From the NCBI GenBank assembly GCA_028554795.2, contig CM068831.1, positions 65,252,982-65,316,981 of the forward strand: a DNA stretch of 64,000 nt. Direction: 5' to 3'. Shown one piece after another: positions 11,561-24,877 of the stretch. The notes under the pieces were generated by a model, which saw only the letters and a program-made list of their open reading frames with translations, was not told the origin of the DNA and did no database searches. Positions within the stretch are counted from its first letter, which is position 1, and each line of letters begins with the position of its first letter. A program made the translations under genes and the position numbers. This DNA comes from Sinohyriopsis cumingii. Lineage: Eukaryota; Mollusca; Bivalvia; Unionida; Unionidae.

Positions 11561-12620
11561 ATCCTCCTGTTTTACAGACAGGGTAAACATGTATCCATTT
11601 CAAGCCTGTGCTACAACTGAGTGAACACAATACAAGAACAAGATGCAAAAAAGAAAAAATAAGCTGTACTCTGAACAATGGTCCAAAAGCAGGGATTTTA
11701 TCTGACAGTGACAGAATTAGTAAACAATCATTACTAAAATCCAGTACTATTTATTTCTCCACTAATTAACTGCAACAAAACTGTTTCAAGAACAACACTG
11801 GTACTGTACAACATGTGAAACTGAGAACTACGTACACATTCCTATATAACAATAGGAAATAGTGACCTCAGCATTATAACAAAAGACGACAGGCAAAATG
11901 CTTCATAACTATACAAGTAATCTACATTGGGACATAGAAGCACACAATGAATTGCTTGTATATCTAATGCATCTACTACTGTAATAGAAAACTGCCTTCA
12001 ATCAACAAACTCAATGTTCAATTCATTGTTCAATGGTGTTGCACCAGTGTGGTGTGTATTGTGTATTTCTGATTTATCACCTTAACAGACAGTCTCTGGG
12101 TTTAATAATGGTTTCGTTGCAAGACACTACCATACAATAAATAAAATCGCCCATTGCTGCCCATACATAAATGGTGCACCTGTCTGTGACACATACAGTA
12201 AATAAAATTGCCCATTGTTGCCCATAACATAAATGATGGACTTGGCGTGACACATACCAGTTCATAGTAGCAGGTGCTTGATACATGTACATGCATGAGG
12301 GCCCAGAATTAAAGTCAAGCATACTTTTTGCTCTAGATACGATTTCTGGTAACTACCCACCTCCTTCATTTGAAATAAAAACACAGGAGAAATGAGAATT
12401 ATCCAAATAGGAGGGATTTAATAAAATCGTAGCTTCAAATAATTAGTGAATTTTGCACAATGTTTGTGTGTGCAATGATTTTGTTTTGAATTTTGTGTAT
12501 CCTGCATTCAAACAAGTATGTTCTAGACAAAACCTTGTAAAATAGATAACACAGATAGAGCTGAGGAGAAATAAATACCATCCATTTCAGGGATTTCATT
12601 GAGTTATTTTTTACTGCTTG
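11561..12620. other. Intronic sequence with one local duplication
   Basis: A diverged direct repeat lies at about 12122-12255: acatacagtaaataaaattg with cccattgttgcccataacat repeats the preceding stretch at 12131-12180. No gene is seen. Confidence 0.5.
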
Positions 12621-12624
12621 TACT

Positions 12625-12715
12625 CAACACAGGTTGTTGCTGAGTGAGAAGTGAGATGGCACTGAATCGTAATGGTGAGTGCTTTAAACCTTTCGGCCAC
12701 TCAGGGCCACCTCAA
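12625..12715 (-). mobile_element. SINE family B, head fragment
   Basis: Contains the tRNA-like head in reverse (gagatggcactgaatcgtaa, tttcggccactcagggccac). The body and tail are absent. Confidence 0.65.
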
Positions 12716-13073
12716 CACAGGTTAATTTATAACCAATGATGCGTATGCAAATGAGTTCACCAATTTCATGTACAGAAATTGCTCAATTTGTTTAAAAAGT
12801 ATGCAGATGAATAGTGATTTAAAAAAATTAAATTACTATACCCTAGTCAAATTATTAATTATCATTTTTTTAAAATACTATGTGAAATTTTCTGCTTTCA
12901 CTTAGCTCTTATTTGATTATATATCATCACTTTAGACAGTGGGCCTCACCAACATGCCAATTTATTATTGATCACTGCCACTTCCTACCAGTCTTTCTTT
13001 AGAATCAACCTGGGGATGTGGCACAGTATAGCCAGTGGAGTCTGCTGGTGCAGTATTACCTGAGCTAATTGTT

Positions 13074-13255
13074 ATGTTGTTGTTGTTGTTATAGGGTTTA
13101 ACACCATTTTCAGCACAAGATAGGCTATACATGGCAGCCAGTATTAATGGCGGAGGAAGAACCCGTGACAACCCGGAAAGAACCACTGGCCCACGAGAAC
13201 CTTTCTCACATACCCACACTGACCAAGCCAGAGACTTGAACCCATGCAGACAGAG
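13074..13255 (-). mobile_element. SINE family B, head truncated
   Basis: Tail (gttgttgttgttgttatagg on the plus strand) and body through to the box B side are present; the copy stops at about 13255, before the box A region. Confidence 0.75.
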
Positions 13256-13547
13256 GCTAATATGTTAGCTTGGTACAAAGGTGTAAATCAAAAACCAATC
13301 CATAGACTCAAATGCCTCATCATTACAAGGTTCTGGAGTAGGTGACTGAAGGGTATCAATGATTTTCCTTTTTCTAATCCCATTCATCATAAATTAATAA
13401 TACTTCTACACATCCAATTATTTCCAAGTGTTCTTCAAAGCTAAATCCCCATTCAAAGAAGTAAACTGAACAATTTTCCATGTTAACACATGCTACAGTA
13501 AAACAATACTCCTGTTTGTAAAGTGAACTTTTTCTCACCTGCAAAAG

Positions 13548-13700
13548 TAGGGGTCTGATGCCATTTTTTGGCACAATTGACTATACATGTTGGCCAGTAT
13601 ATCTGGCAGAGGATGAACCCCAAGAATAAACACTTTAGCTACAGGAAAGCTTTCTCACATACCCATGTTGGTGGAGCCTAGCATTCAAACAAATCTGTAG
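13548..13700 (-). mobile_element. SINE family B, diverged body fragment
   Basis: Shows gatgccattttttggcacaa, actatacatgttggccagta and gctttctcacatacccatgt. It is more diverged than its neighbours and lacks the tRNA head. Confidence 0.65.
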
Positions 13701-13914
13701 CATGACACTCCTCAAACTCTAGACTGGGCCTCTCTCATATTCACAGTAATATGTCCAAAATATTTTCTCTAATTTGCCTGAAAGAAACCTTAAGCCTGCA
13801 ATGTGTGATTTTCAATTCAAGTTCATTAAAGACATTACTAGATAATTTTTACTCTGCTACCTGCTGGGACTCCATCGGTAGGTCCCTTCATATTTGTTCT
13901 TGTGGACTTAACAT

Positions 13915-14030
13915 ATTTCTGCAAACCTCACATTGGTCCAGCCTCAAATCTTGAAACCATGTGAACAGGGGTGAGATGGCAGTGATTGGCAAAGGTGAGC
14001 ACTTTAGACCACTTTGCCACCCAGGGCCAT
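13915..14030 (-). mobile_element. SINE family B, head fragment
   Basis: Shows ggtgagatggcagtgattgg and gagcactttagaccactttg, the reversed tRNA-like head, with only a short stretch of body before it. Confidence 0.6.
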
Positions 14031-14263
14031 GATCATCTACTTAACTGTCAAATCCTATACAGACTTTGTGTGTACAAAGCAAAGCATGACTTAGGAAACT
14101 ACTAACTGGTCACTGTATTTCCTTGCTTGTTCAATATATTGAGAAGTTACTGTTATTATGACAATTAAGCTAAGCCAGTAGATTTGTGACTTGGGGTGGG
14201 TTGACATCAATATTAGCTAGGACCATCTAGATATCATATTTGTGAAAACCCATGCTGATATGA

Positions 14264-15425
14264 CAATCGTACAGGAAGAGTAACCAGTGTGATGAAAGAA
14301 CAATTAGATGGTTTACTTCGTACTTAAATGAGAGAACACAACATGTTTACATAAATAATGTTCTGTCTGAACCTGAAACAATTAGATATGGAGTACCACA
14401 AGGCTCAATTCTAGGTCCACTACTATTCATTTTATTTATTAATGACCTACCACTTTTACTAAGAGACTCAATAACATCTACAGATCTCTATGCAGATGAC
14501 ACAACATTGTCAGACATCCAAAACACAAAGCATGAGCTCGAAATTTCTTTACAGAATGCCCTAAACAAACTGGAAAACTGGTGCACATGTAATGGCATGG
14601 TGGTAAATACTGGTAAAACTAAAATATTACTTATCTCAACACGGCAAAGAAGGACAAATCTTGATAGTGATGAACTATGTCTGACATGGAAGGATACAAA
14701 TCTGCAAATAGTCTGTCATGATAGGCTACTTGGTGTTCTGGTAGATAATAACCTATCATGGACTGAACATATCAAACATACCAGTAAAAAAGTCAATTCA
14801 AGTTTATGGCTTCTCAGTAGGATAAGACATTTTCTCCCTGAAAGGCACAGGAAACTATTTTATAACAGTTACATACAACCCTATTTGGACTACTGTAGTA
14901 CAGTATGGGGTAATTCAAATGATAAAAACATAGCAAAGCTGGCACATCTTCAAAAAAGAGCATTTGAGCTAATATCAATCCAGAAAGAAAGCAAGGAAAG
15001 TTTAGCTGGTAGGTTAAAAATATTACCTATTAAAGACCGAATCTGTTTGAGAAAAGCCAAATTAATGTACAGGATATCTCAGAATAGTGCTCCTGAATAT
15101 TTACAATCACTATTCCAGTATAGGCTACCTGGTAATACTCCCCACCTGCGATCCATGTCAAGCAAACAGTATAAAATTCCCAAACCAAATAAGGAGTTAT
15201 TTAAAAAAAGTTTCCAATACTCTGGAACTCTGCTCTGGAATAGTATTCCAGCTGAGATTAGAAATGCCCACTCTATTTCCTTCTTCCAAACCCAATATAT
15301 CCAGTGGCTTCAGAGATGCAGCTTAAATAAATGAATTCCTTTGTATGAGGGCCTCAAGGTAGATTAGTTTTTAGCTAATTGTGTTACCCTCTTTAAATAA
15401 GGTCATTATTATTATTATTATTTTT
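14264..15425 (+). mobile_element. Truncated non-LTR retrotransposon (LINE), 3' half
   Basis: An open frame of 357 codons runs from 14264 to the stop at 15334 without a break. It has the reverse transcriptase motifs GVPQGSILGPLLF (14390-14428) and YADDTT (catalytic Asp-Asp at 14489-14506), preceded by RWFTSYLNERTQ. The C-terminal part (SYIQPYLDYCSTVWG, then LLWNSIPAEIRN) is typical of jockey/CR1/L2-type elements. The 5' part (endonuclease and start of RT) is missing, as usual for 5'-truncated insertions. The 3' end carries a short untranslated region and an (ATT)n tail at about 15403-15424. The intact frame points to a fairly recent insertion. Confidence 0.88.
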
Positions 15426-15900
15426 ATAACAATATTTACAACATGACCACCATGGTTGTATATTAGATTTCTAATTACCACCATTTTCAGTTAGAACCAA
15501 CTAGAATGTATTACAAGAAATCATTTAGTGAAAATCCCATATATGAGCATACCAAAATGAGTAGCGATAACAAGACTTTCAAGATGGCTGCAAAAAAAGG
15601 AGACATTATGGGATTTCAGATTAGCACCATGGATCTGCTAAATTTCATAAGTCTTTCAGTGAAAATCCCATGCTGGTGGGATAAATGTGTGCTATGTTTC
15701 AAGTTTCAAGGCAATCCTCCAAGTACATTAAAAGAAATATTGATAAGAAAATGGTGCTAACGGATGAACAGCTGACAGACAATAGATCTGGTCCATGACC
15801 AGCTGACCTATATAAAAAAAGATTAATGTCTCTCTGATTTCATTTCTATTTTCAACTTTGATGGATAAACATTCAGATGTTTTTAGTGTTCAGAAAAACA
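15426..15900. other. Intronic sequence, nothing recognised
   Basis: No exon or mobile element recognised between the LINE tail and the next SINE. Confidence 0.5.
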
Positions 15901-15904
15901 AACT

Positions 15905-16155
15905 ACTTGTAGTTTTGTGGGTTTAACAACATTTTCAGCACATGAAAGGCTATAAATAGTGGCCGCCAGTATATTTGGTGGAGGAAGAACCCAGGAAAAC
16001 ATTTAAAGAACAACCAATTCAGAAGAAGTTACTGGTAAGCTTTTCCACATATCTATGATGGTCAAGCCTGAGACTCTAACCCACATGAACAGAGGTAAGA
16101 TATCAGTGATATGTTCACGTGAGTGCCTCAGACCACTTGGACACCCAAAGTCCAT
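15905..16155 (-). mobile_element. SINE family B, full-length but diverged
   Basis: Covers tail (tgggtttaacaacattttca on plus), body (gtggaggaagaacccaggaa) and head (gagtgcctcagaccacttgg). Confidence 0.7.
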
Positions 16156-19100
16156 CTATGTCACTGAATACTCATCTCTACTCAAACCGTCATTAAATAA
16201 TACACTGAATGCATTTCAACCTGAAAGCATACAGATGGAGATCACAAGAGCACAATTCACCACTGAGCATGCAGAAATTATCAAACTGTTGGAAATTTAA
16301 ATAATTCTTATTATCTCAAGCAGAATGTGAACAAGGGGTGTGTCACAAACTGTATTACAAGTAATTGGGACTGACCATTTACTTTTTCTGGGTGTTATCA
16401 AAAACATAGTACAAATATGGCATTGTCAAGCAAATGGATTTGAAGTCGATGCAAAGCCACTTGTCTGGGCCTGTGTCTTACAAAGATTTCTTTAAGCAAT
16501 TGGACAATGGTTTACATCATGGCCTGGAGGAAATGAATGCTTTACATGAACTATTTTGAAACAAAAGAACACAAGTCAATTTAACACGATTTAGTACTTG
16601 TTATCTGAATAATACAGAAGTTTCAATGTTTCAATATAATTGAACCCCCCGCTCTTTCAAGCACATTGAATTTGTGTGTGTGTGTGTGTGTGCTTGTATG
16701 TGTGAATCATATTTACAGGTGTCTGCAGGCTAGAGGCTATATATCCAACATGCGTATTTGCTGAATCACTAGCTGTCTACATGTAGACAGGTGTACTATA
16801 TGCAGAACCACAACTGTCATTTTTACTCATTTGCACCTTTCTTTCCTTTCTTTTTCATGTTCCTTACATTGATTTCCTTCCTATCTGATGCATAAAAATC
16901 CTTTCTCCAAAACACAAAGGTGCATGCCTACTGGTGCTCTTCACATCAATAAAATATGATATACTGTGCACATGTAGGTACATGTACATGTCAATGACAC
17001 AGAAGTGTACTAGGTGGTACACACTGGGGGGTTTGGTGAAGAACAATGGAACAAGGTTCCTCGTAGGCCAAAAGAAAAGAATTGGTCATGAAAGTGCCAT
17101 TGACATAAATAAAAGGGATCTCATCCATGTGAGATATTTTCTTAAAAAGCCATTTATATCAAAAGAATGGCTGTTTGCAGTAGACAGTTCTAACTTTAAC
17201 AGTGACCAATATTTAATATGGATGCCAGCCAACAGAAAAATGTCTTATCTACTAATGTAAGATTTGTCAGAAAGTTCTGACCCTACTAAACTAGGTAAAT
17301 CTTGTACCTTGATCTGCCATGGTCATCTGCAGTACAACAATATCAGAGTTTAATAGAATCCTTCATTAGCATTAGTTCAGCATAAGAAAATTCCACCAGA
17401 AGATCAGGGAATTATGGTAATTCAGTTCGTAGAGGCATCAAGCTCATTCATCCAAGAATCATGGATGCCTCTGCAAGTCCTTGAGAAAGGCCCTTTGCTT
17501 CCATCCATTTCCTCTATATGAAATAGAGGGTCAGAAATTTTCATCATCAACAGCAAGATGATTTCCCCCACAAAATTCTGATCCCTTTTGGTGGAATTTC
17601 ATATCCTACACTAATGTACAATGATGAAATATTTTTCTCAAATCCATGAATGAAAATCGAGAGCCAAATTCAAAATGGCACTACATACTGTGTTAAATAT
17701 ATGCATTTCTTGACAGGCTCAAAAATCATGTTCTCTGTTTGGATTTTATGTAATTTCTCAAGTTTTCCTCAACCTTCTCTGACAATAAATATCAAGCATG
17801 GGTACTGGGATTGGTGTTGGCATCTCATTCAAGTTTCCCTGTCTATCTGGCCAAATAATCAGATGACCATCCCTGTTTCATTTTGCTTATCCAAGCACTT
17901 TTTTCCCCCTTGGTAAAACAAAAAAAAACCAATTATAAAAAATCCCTGAAACTGATTTGTGCAACTTAAAGTGCTTAGCACATTATATATACTAATCATT
18001 CTATATATGATATAGATTTAAACTTTTTTAAGCACAAAGCAATTTTTTTAAAAATTCCTAAAACTGACTTGTGCAAATAATTGAGCTGGTTTAGCCAAGT
18101 ACTTGAAGTGCTTTGTACATTTTTTATGCAAATCATTATGAAATGTCTTCTTTAAAGAAAACCAAAAACAACCCACCTACCTACCCTAATTTTAAAACCA
18201 GATCAATCGGAACCACACATATTCTTTTTTGGCCTGACATCAGTAGTGCCATTTATGGAGTCGAGACTTCAGTGTCACTTCCCTATTTTATACACAAGCT
18301 CACTTATAACAGCATAATGTCTAGCATATTTGCACTATGTGATACGAAAAGATTTAATGGTACCCAACTCCTGAAGACAGTCACACATGTAACATGCATC
18401 AGTTTATTAATTTAATGCAAAGGATCTCAACCAGGTTTTTAAGAATTGGTGTAAAATGGTTTGCACAAGAACCGTACACGGTAGCCTACCTGGTTTAATC
18501 TGAACACTTTCAGCAACTAATCTGAACACTTTCAGCTGCAAGTCTAGCACAATAACCACTGAGACAATGTGGTTCCTGCCTTCATTAATGTTATGTATAT
18601 TTAATTTGCATTATTTGTTAGTTTTTATGCCTTATATGCTATGGATAATTGTATTTATTTGGACTTGACCTTGTCCAAAATCAAGTTCATTTTCTACCTA
18701 AACTGAATCATTGATTTTGGTTTTGTAAACAACATTTTTATCTCAAGCTGAGTCCTAACATTAAAGTTTCCCAATGAAATTCTGGGTCTACCTGTTCTTT
18801 ACCATATGTTATATTACAATTTCAGTAATGGACCCTCTAATTAAAAGTAAGATTTTATCTTGTAAATATTTTGCTAACTGTACCCAAGGTCCAGTTGAGG
18901 ACTAATTAAAATTTGTTTATCTTGAAATTATTCATTATATATTCACTGGAAATACAAAGTGCTCATCTAAAATACTATTCTTGAGAACAGACTTGGATTT
19001 ATAGTGAAATTTAAAAAAGGATATATTCTTTGATATTATTATTGTGGTTCATAAAAGACTGATGGCACATCATTACTATTCAGGCCATCACAGGCACATC

Positions 19101-19200
19101 AACACCTTCAGCATTGGATTTATTTTGAAATGCTACAAAATGTTTTTTCAGAACTTCCAATATTAAGACTTGTGTTAGAAATTTTAAGATTATTTTAGAT
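16156..19200. other. Intronic sequence, nothing recognised
   Basis: AT-rich; a short TG run at about 16673-16692 and a diverged direct repeat around 17945-18120 (aaactgacttgtgcaa). No coding exon or mobile element recognised. Confidence 0.5.
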
Positions 19201-19308
19201 TTAACCCTTTAGCTCAAAACGGCTGATGTTTACAGCAGGCGTCGAAAGGCGCTTCCATGCGAATGGAGTAGAGGCACCAAAAGGCATTTGCATGAGGTAA
19301 AGGGTTAA
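19201..19308. mobile_element. Miniature 108-bp TTAA-flanked MITE
   Basis: Reads TTAA then ccctttagctc at the left and gaggtaaaggg then TTAA at the right, so CCCTTTA/TAAAGGG form inverted ends bounded by TTAA. A terminus starting CCC next to TTAA is typical of piggyBac-type elements. The interior is more GC-rich than its surroundings (ggcgtcgaaaggcgcttcca). Confidence 0.7.
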
Positions 19309-21202
19309 CTCGCAATAATACCAAAAGTAACTTTTCATATAAAATTTTCACTCTGTAGTTTAGGGAAATAAAATGTTTGTTGAATGTTCCAAATTGTTTT
19401 GATTTTCACTCTTTTCTATTACATATTTTAACACCATAGATTTGTAATATTAGCCACGTCTTCCAACATGCAGGAGAGCTTATTCTGCATCTCCAACCTC
19501 TGGGAAATCATGGTTTTTTGTGTGCCTGTTTTTATGCCTGGAGGATGATTACAGTAGATCATGTGATGAATGATAAGTCATGTGATGAAATTCAGATATA
19601 TTCTCCATCCCTGTTCTAAGACTAAAGACCATGATTATACAGGTGTGGGAATGTGACATATGATAACCTTGCCTATCAATACTATTAAAGGTAATTACCT
19701 CACATAACAGACATGCAGAAATGGAAGAAATTGGTATGACTGCTCACCAGTACTATCCGAAATAATGACAGAAGATCCCTTTTTGTCAAGTCCACATTTT
19801 TAGTTTCTATAGAAAACCGAATAAGGTTAATCATTTTGGCCAGAGATGTTTCTCATGATGATGTCCATGCCAAGAAAGTCTTGGGGTCATTCTAAAAGAA
19901 TTAGGTTTATATGAAATAAGATCTATGCATTTTCCTTGTTCAAGTCACAGTGATCATAAATATTAACTATGACATCACAAACTCAAAAGGCTTCATTCCT
20001 ACTCCAAGCTGAAGTCATCAACAAAGCTTAGTTGACGTATGTGATGTAAAACTCATGTTTTTGTACAGAAACAATTTTTATTGTTGCAGTGTGAACGTGA
20101 CATTTAACATTTTGAATCCATGATTAAATGGGTTCTTCCTTTGTCAAAGTGCAAGCCATTGACAAAGTCTGGTAACCGTAGATGATGAAGACCTTTAGTC
20201 AATTTGCAGAATTAATTTTTCCTCTTTCAGTCAGAGTTACCATGGTCTTGTGATCTTGACCATGACTGTGTTTGTCCTTAAGTTGTCCACAAAGTTTAGA
20301 ACTTGAATTATTGTGTGGAAATCATTTTTCTTTTTAGCCACAGTAAGCTTAGCCTTCAAGTTTTTGACATGGACATTGATATTGTTCTTATTTACCTGAC
20401 ATGCAAGATGCACATAAAGTACAGTAATTATGGATGGATGACAGTCTGCGTTAATGTGTTAAATGAAACTGGTAACAGACAACATTATAATGTAAAATGC
20501 TACGTCTTATAACAAGCATATACAAATCTTACTAAGTATTTTATGGATTTTACCCTTTTGTGTCTTAATCATTCTTCTGTGGGATGCCTAAACTTACTCT
20601 GCAGCATACAGTCAGGATTATGATGTTGTGCCATTAACTGACAATGTATGATTCATGTTAATTTTAACAAAAATCATCCAACTGCATAATTTTTGTGCAT
20701 CATGCATGCAAGCCCCACCTTTATTTCTTTCCTAAATCATGCTATTTAGAAAATTCCTTCCTCTATACACATATATACAGTGCTAATGGATGGACACCCA
20801 CATGAACACAAAACTGATAGTTACAGTAACTTCATTTAGATCACCTTGGCTTTTTTGTGAGACCAATATATCTCATGCATGTATATCGACAGAGTAATTT
20901 ACAGAAAAATCATATATTTTCTATGCCAGAAATTTCTTCACAAGACTACCGGTACCCCGACTATTTGCAACTTCTTGGTCAGTCCTGGTTTTGTAACCAG
21001 CCAAGGTGGACCAAATGTCAGATATCTGCATACATTCAAGGTATGATTCATAGCATTGGGCAAAGTCTCCAGTCATTTCACTCTTCCATTATGGCTCGCT
21101 TGATGAAAAAAAATAAAATGGTTTTCAATTTACAAAATTATTTCCTTTATTTCTCTTGATACCAGGCAAATCAGTAATCTTTCACTCGGGATATATACTC
21201 AC
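19309..21202. other. Intronic sequence, weak repeat traces only
   Basis: Contains faint segments of the 150-bp degenerate family (for example 20150-20300, caaagtctggtaaccgtaga), otherwise nothing recognised. Confidence 0.4.
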
Positions 21203-21218
21203 CTTTTGAGCTACTCAT
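21203..21218 (-). CDS. Candidate internal first coding exon (16 coding nt), speculative
   Basis: On the minus strand, ATGAGTAGCTCAAAAG is followed at once by a strong donor, gtgagtat. It ends in phase 1, so it could splice to the transmembrane exon 8091-8216 and encode MSSSKG followed by EPSTPDLSETQ, the membrane span and the tail, with no ectodomain. The ATG context is TCAACATGA. No clear core promoter is seen upstream (21219-21900). A short ATG plus donor can occur by chance in a 37-kb intron, so this is a hypothesis only. Confidence 0.25.
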
Positions 21219-22785
21219 GTTGACAGACTGGTAAAGAAAGGTGTTAATCAAGTCTCAAGAGCACGGTATTTCCTCCAAATCACAAGTACAATTAACAATT
21301 TTATTAGTGTCCAGGCAAAATATCTCCTTTATTTGCAACACATAGAGCTCAATTTCTGTGTGCATGCATTAATTACTGGGTATTTATACACAAGGCAACT
21401 CATTGTATAAACAAAGCCAAGTCCGCCATGAATACTGGTCAAGCATGAGTGATCTGGTTTACGTACATGTCCAATGTTGTTCAATTTAGCCAGTAAAGGT
21501 GAATTACTAATAACTTCCCACTGTTTATCTGGGTAGATTTCCTCTTTTATAAGAAAAAATGTTCAATCCATACATTAAATCAATTGTATACAGTCATTAT
21601 TTCCTCGTACACATAACAAATTAGATTTTAAATCAAGATACAAATCGTTAATTGGCCTAGACTTTGTGGCTACCATTGATTTGTACAGTAAACGTCTTGA
21701 TTTTGATGGCATATATTCCAGACAGCAAAAACACAAACTCCTCACAACAGATGCAAATATGAATCACAAGCTGATAACAGAAATATGAATATCCAATGTT
21801 TTCAGCTCTAAACGTGTCCAACAGAACAAATATTGTTTTTCACTATTCACCGTATCTCAGTCGAGAAAACTGGTAGTAGTAACTGCAGACTGGGCCCCCT
21901 GCCTTATCATACAGCTATGAATTGACAGGCTTTTGTTGCTTTAGTGAAAGGAGAGAACTGTACTACTAGCCTGAAGCCATGGTATTTTGGAGGCTCCATA
22001 TGGGGAAACGTGGTAATTAATGACTACTGTTGAACAGATGTTTACACTTGGGTACAAAGAAAATTACAAGTTTTAGATTTTCTAAAAAGCTTGCCGTACT
22101 GTAGTTAAAACAATTGGATGTCTGATATAAACCCACTGATATACAGATAATTAGCCTGGATGTTAGTGGAGGGTTTGTGGAGATTACAAGTTAAAAGCTT
22201 TACATTTACCTGTTTTGAGGACTAAAATTTGGATTATGACACAGGTTTTATGAAAAGAATTGATAGGAAGAATGACACAAATCAGGAAGCATACATGAAA
22301 ATACAAACATACAAAAAAATTGCGTAAGTGTCAATAAATGTCAGACTTGAATGGTAAGGGTAATACACCTCAGGGTCTTTCCCTACCAGTCAGAAAACTT
22401 GATCTTGGGTCATAACATGGAAACAAATGATATTCCCAGCCTGTAACTATATACAGGCTTACTAGGCATGATTAGGCAAATGTACATACTAGTACATTTA
22501 ACTAACACTGACCCAGGGTTTATCATTCCCCCCTGGTACCAAGTCTCTGGGTCACTGCAAACATAAGCAACTGAGATCACCACACACATGCACACCCACC
22601 TATATATTCCCAGAGACTAGAGCAACATTAGGTTGTAGCTTGAAAACATTAAAGATTTGTACCCTATAACAGTGTACATAATTACTAGGCAGCCAAAGAA
22701 AACTGATGTTCTTGGGGCAGACCTCACCCTAAGTGACCAACTCATGAGGTTGAAACTTTGGTATTAGTAAAAACAGGCATGTGTG
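21219..22785. other. Intronic sequence upstream of the candidate internal exon
   Basis: No exon, SINE or MITE recognised. If the ATG at 21216-21218 is a real internal start, its promoter and 5' UTR would lie here; no convincing TATA or initiator arrangement was identified. Confidence 0.4.
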
Positions 22786-22789
22786 ACCA

Positions 22790-23760
22790 TGCTGTGATCC
22801 TTTCTATTAATTTTGGTTAAATTCTGTCAAGACTATTTGGAGAAGTTGTTCAAATGTTGTACTGTTTCTGTCAAAGTGGCAATAATTTATTCCAGATCTC
22901 TTTTCACAAAAATTAAAGATCTTTAAGACTGGATATTTTCTGTCAAATTTGGTCAAATTCTGTGGAGTAGTTTTTGAGAAGTAGTTCTTATATTTTTATT
23001 TTTTTAGTAATGGCTGCCTTATCTGAAGGTAGATCCTCATCATTCATATCAAACTAAAAGGTCTTCATGTCAGAATATTTTATATTAAATTCGATCAAAT
23101 GTTATTAAAAGCATTTTTAAAAGAAGTTGTTTAAAGTTTTTCCCTATTTTTAGTAATGGCAGCCATTTATACCTAATGGCAGATTTATATAATTTGTACT
23201 AGTGGAAAGGTCATCATGCTTGTATGCTTTCTGTCAAATTCTGTTTTGCAGTTTTTACAAAGTTGTTTTAAGTTTTTCTGTTTTTAGGAAAATGGTGGCT
23301 ATATTTGATTTTGGATATGCATTATTTAATACAAATTGGAATGATTTCTACACCACAATGATCTGTCAAATTTGGTCAGATTCCATTTTGCAGTTTTTTC
23401 AGAACTAATTTTCAGGTTTTTCTGTTTGTAGCAATGGTGGCTATATTTGATAGTGGATCAGCGTCATTTGTATGAACTTTAAAGGTCTTTGTACCATAGT
23501 GCTTTCTGTCTATTCAGTATAAACTTTAAAGGTCTTTGTACCATAGTCCTTTCTGTCTATTCAGTATAAACTTTAAAGGTCCTTGTACCATAGTTCTTTC
23601 TGTCTATTCATTATAAACTTTAAAGGTCTTTGTACGATAGTGCTTTCTGTCTATTCAGTATAAACTTTAAAGGTCTTTGTACGATAGTGCTTTCTGTCTA
23701 TTCAGCTTCAACTTCTTGTCTTTCGAGAAGCAGTCATTGAAAGGATTTTCATTTTTTAGT
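22790..23760. repeat. Degenerate repeat family with ~150-bp units
   Basis: At least five diverged units with ttctgtcaaatttggtcaaa, ttctg...gttttt and agtaatggcagccat-like blocks in the same order. Part of one unit has been amplified into a clean tandem array at 23475-23705. Confidence 0.6.
23475..23705. repeat. Minisatellite, 47-bp unit, 5 copies
   Basis: Units starting aactttaaaggtctttgtac are spaced exactly 47 bases apart at 23475, 23522, 23569, 23616 and 23663, with one or two base changes each. It grew from within the degenerate family around it. Confidence 0.92.
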
Positions 23761-24157
23761 AACTGTGGCTATATTTAGGGGCAGAACAGCATTATATAGC
23801 AACCATGTTAGACATGTGACAGATTGGTTTAATGACCAAGTTAACTATCCTCACTGGTTAAGTGAGCTCAAAATAATTAAGATACTACTTGGTTATATAA
23901 GTTATTAACATAGCGGTCAAAACAACTGACGAATACTCAAATATTAGCGTGACGTATGTCCATAAAAAAAATTGGTAACCCTGCACCTGTATTACATTTT
24001 TCAAACCAGCTAAAGTGTACATGTTGGTTACAATATTACAAGACAGCCTATAATCTCTTAATAGAACACTTTATGGTATGTAAAATCAACAGCTCCTGGT
24101 TATGGGATTGTTGTGAGAGCAAACAAACCCCATCTGTGTCCAAATATAAACTACTGT

Positions 24158-24345
24158 ATATACTCGTTTGTAATCTACTCGCACACAACATAGACCCTGA
24201 TCTGCCAGATTGCATAGTGATGTTGGTCCTATTGATTACTCCTAACAAACTGTAAAGGCTGCCTGTGTATTGTGTGATTGCTGAGCTTGGTCTATGCAGT
24301 TTGTGGTTGGACCAGACTTCTTAGTGACTATATACGGCATGTGTA
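24158..24345. mobile_element. Palindromic MITE-like element, copy 5
   Basis: Left end atactcgtttgtaatctact, then catagaccctgatctgccag; centre attactcctaacaaactgta; right arm gtctatgcagtttgtggttg ending ctatatacgg. Confidence 0.65.
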
Positions 24346-24419
24346 TAGAAGGTCAGGCGAATTAGGATGGCAAAGTAACTGGGTAAATGTACTACAAGGC
24401 TTATCCTTTTGTGTACAAA

Positions 24420-24655
24420 AGTCTTCAGGCATGCAAAACTAGTATAGGTTACATATAATATTTAATGGCTTCAGGCATAAAAGATTGGTAGAGTTACTTA
24501 TAATATTAAATGGCTTCTGGCATAAAAAAAACTGGTATGAGTTATTCATAATATTAAATGACTTCGAACATGCAAGATTAGTACAAGTTACTTATAATAT
24601 TAAATGGTTTGGTGGCATGCAAGATTGGGACAAGTTACTCAATATTCAATGGCTT
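24420..24655. repeat. Minisatellite, ~55-bp unit, 4-5 diverged copies
   Basis: Blocks of ttataatattaaatggctt(c) with gcataaaagattggtagagt recur at about 24455, 24505, 24555 and 24600. Confidence 0.75.
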
Positions 24656-24877
24656 TTATCATAACTTTTGTATCTACAGTCATCTTTTAAATCACACTGT
24701 ATGGGATTTTGAAATGTATTTGAAATGTATTATAAAAAGATGTTTAATTTGTAATACAACCTGTGATTATAATGATATTTTTAACAATTGACTAAAGTAG
24801 TACAATTAAGCAGACAAAGAAATCATGAATGTGTCATGTGACATTAATATGTGACAAGAAATAAATAAGATTGGTGA

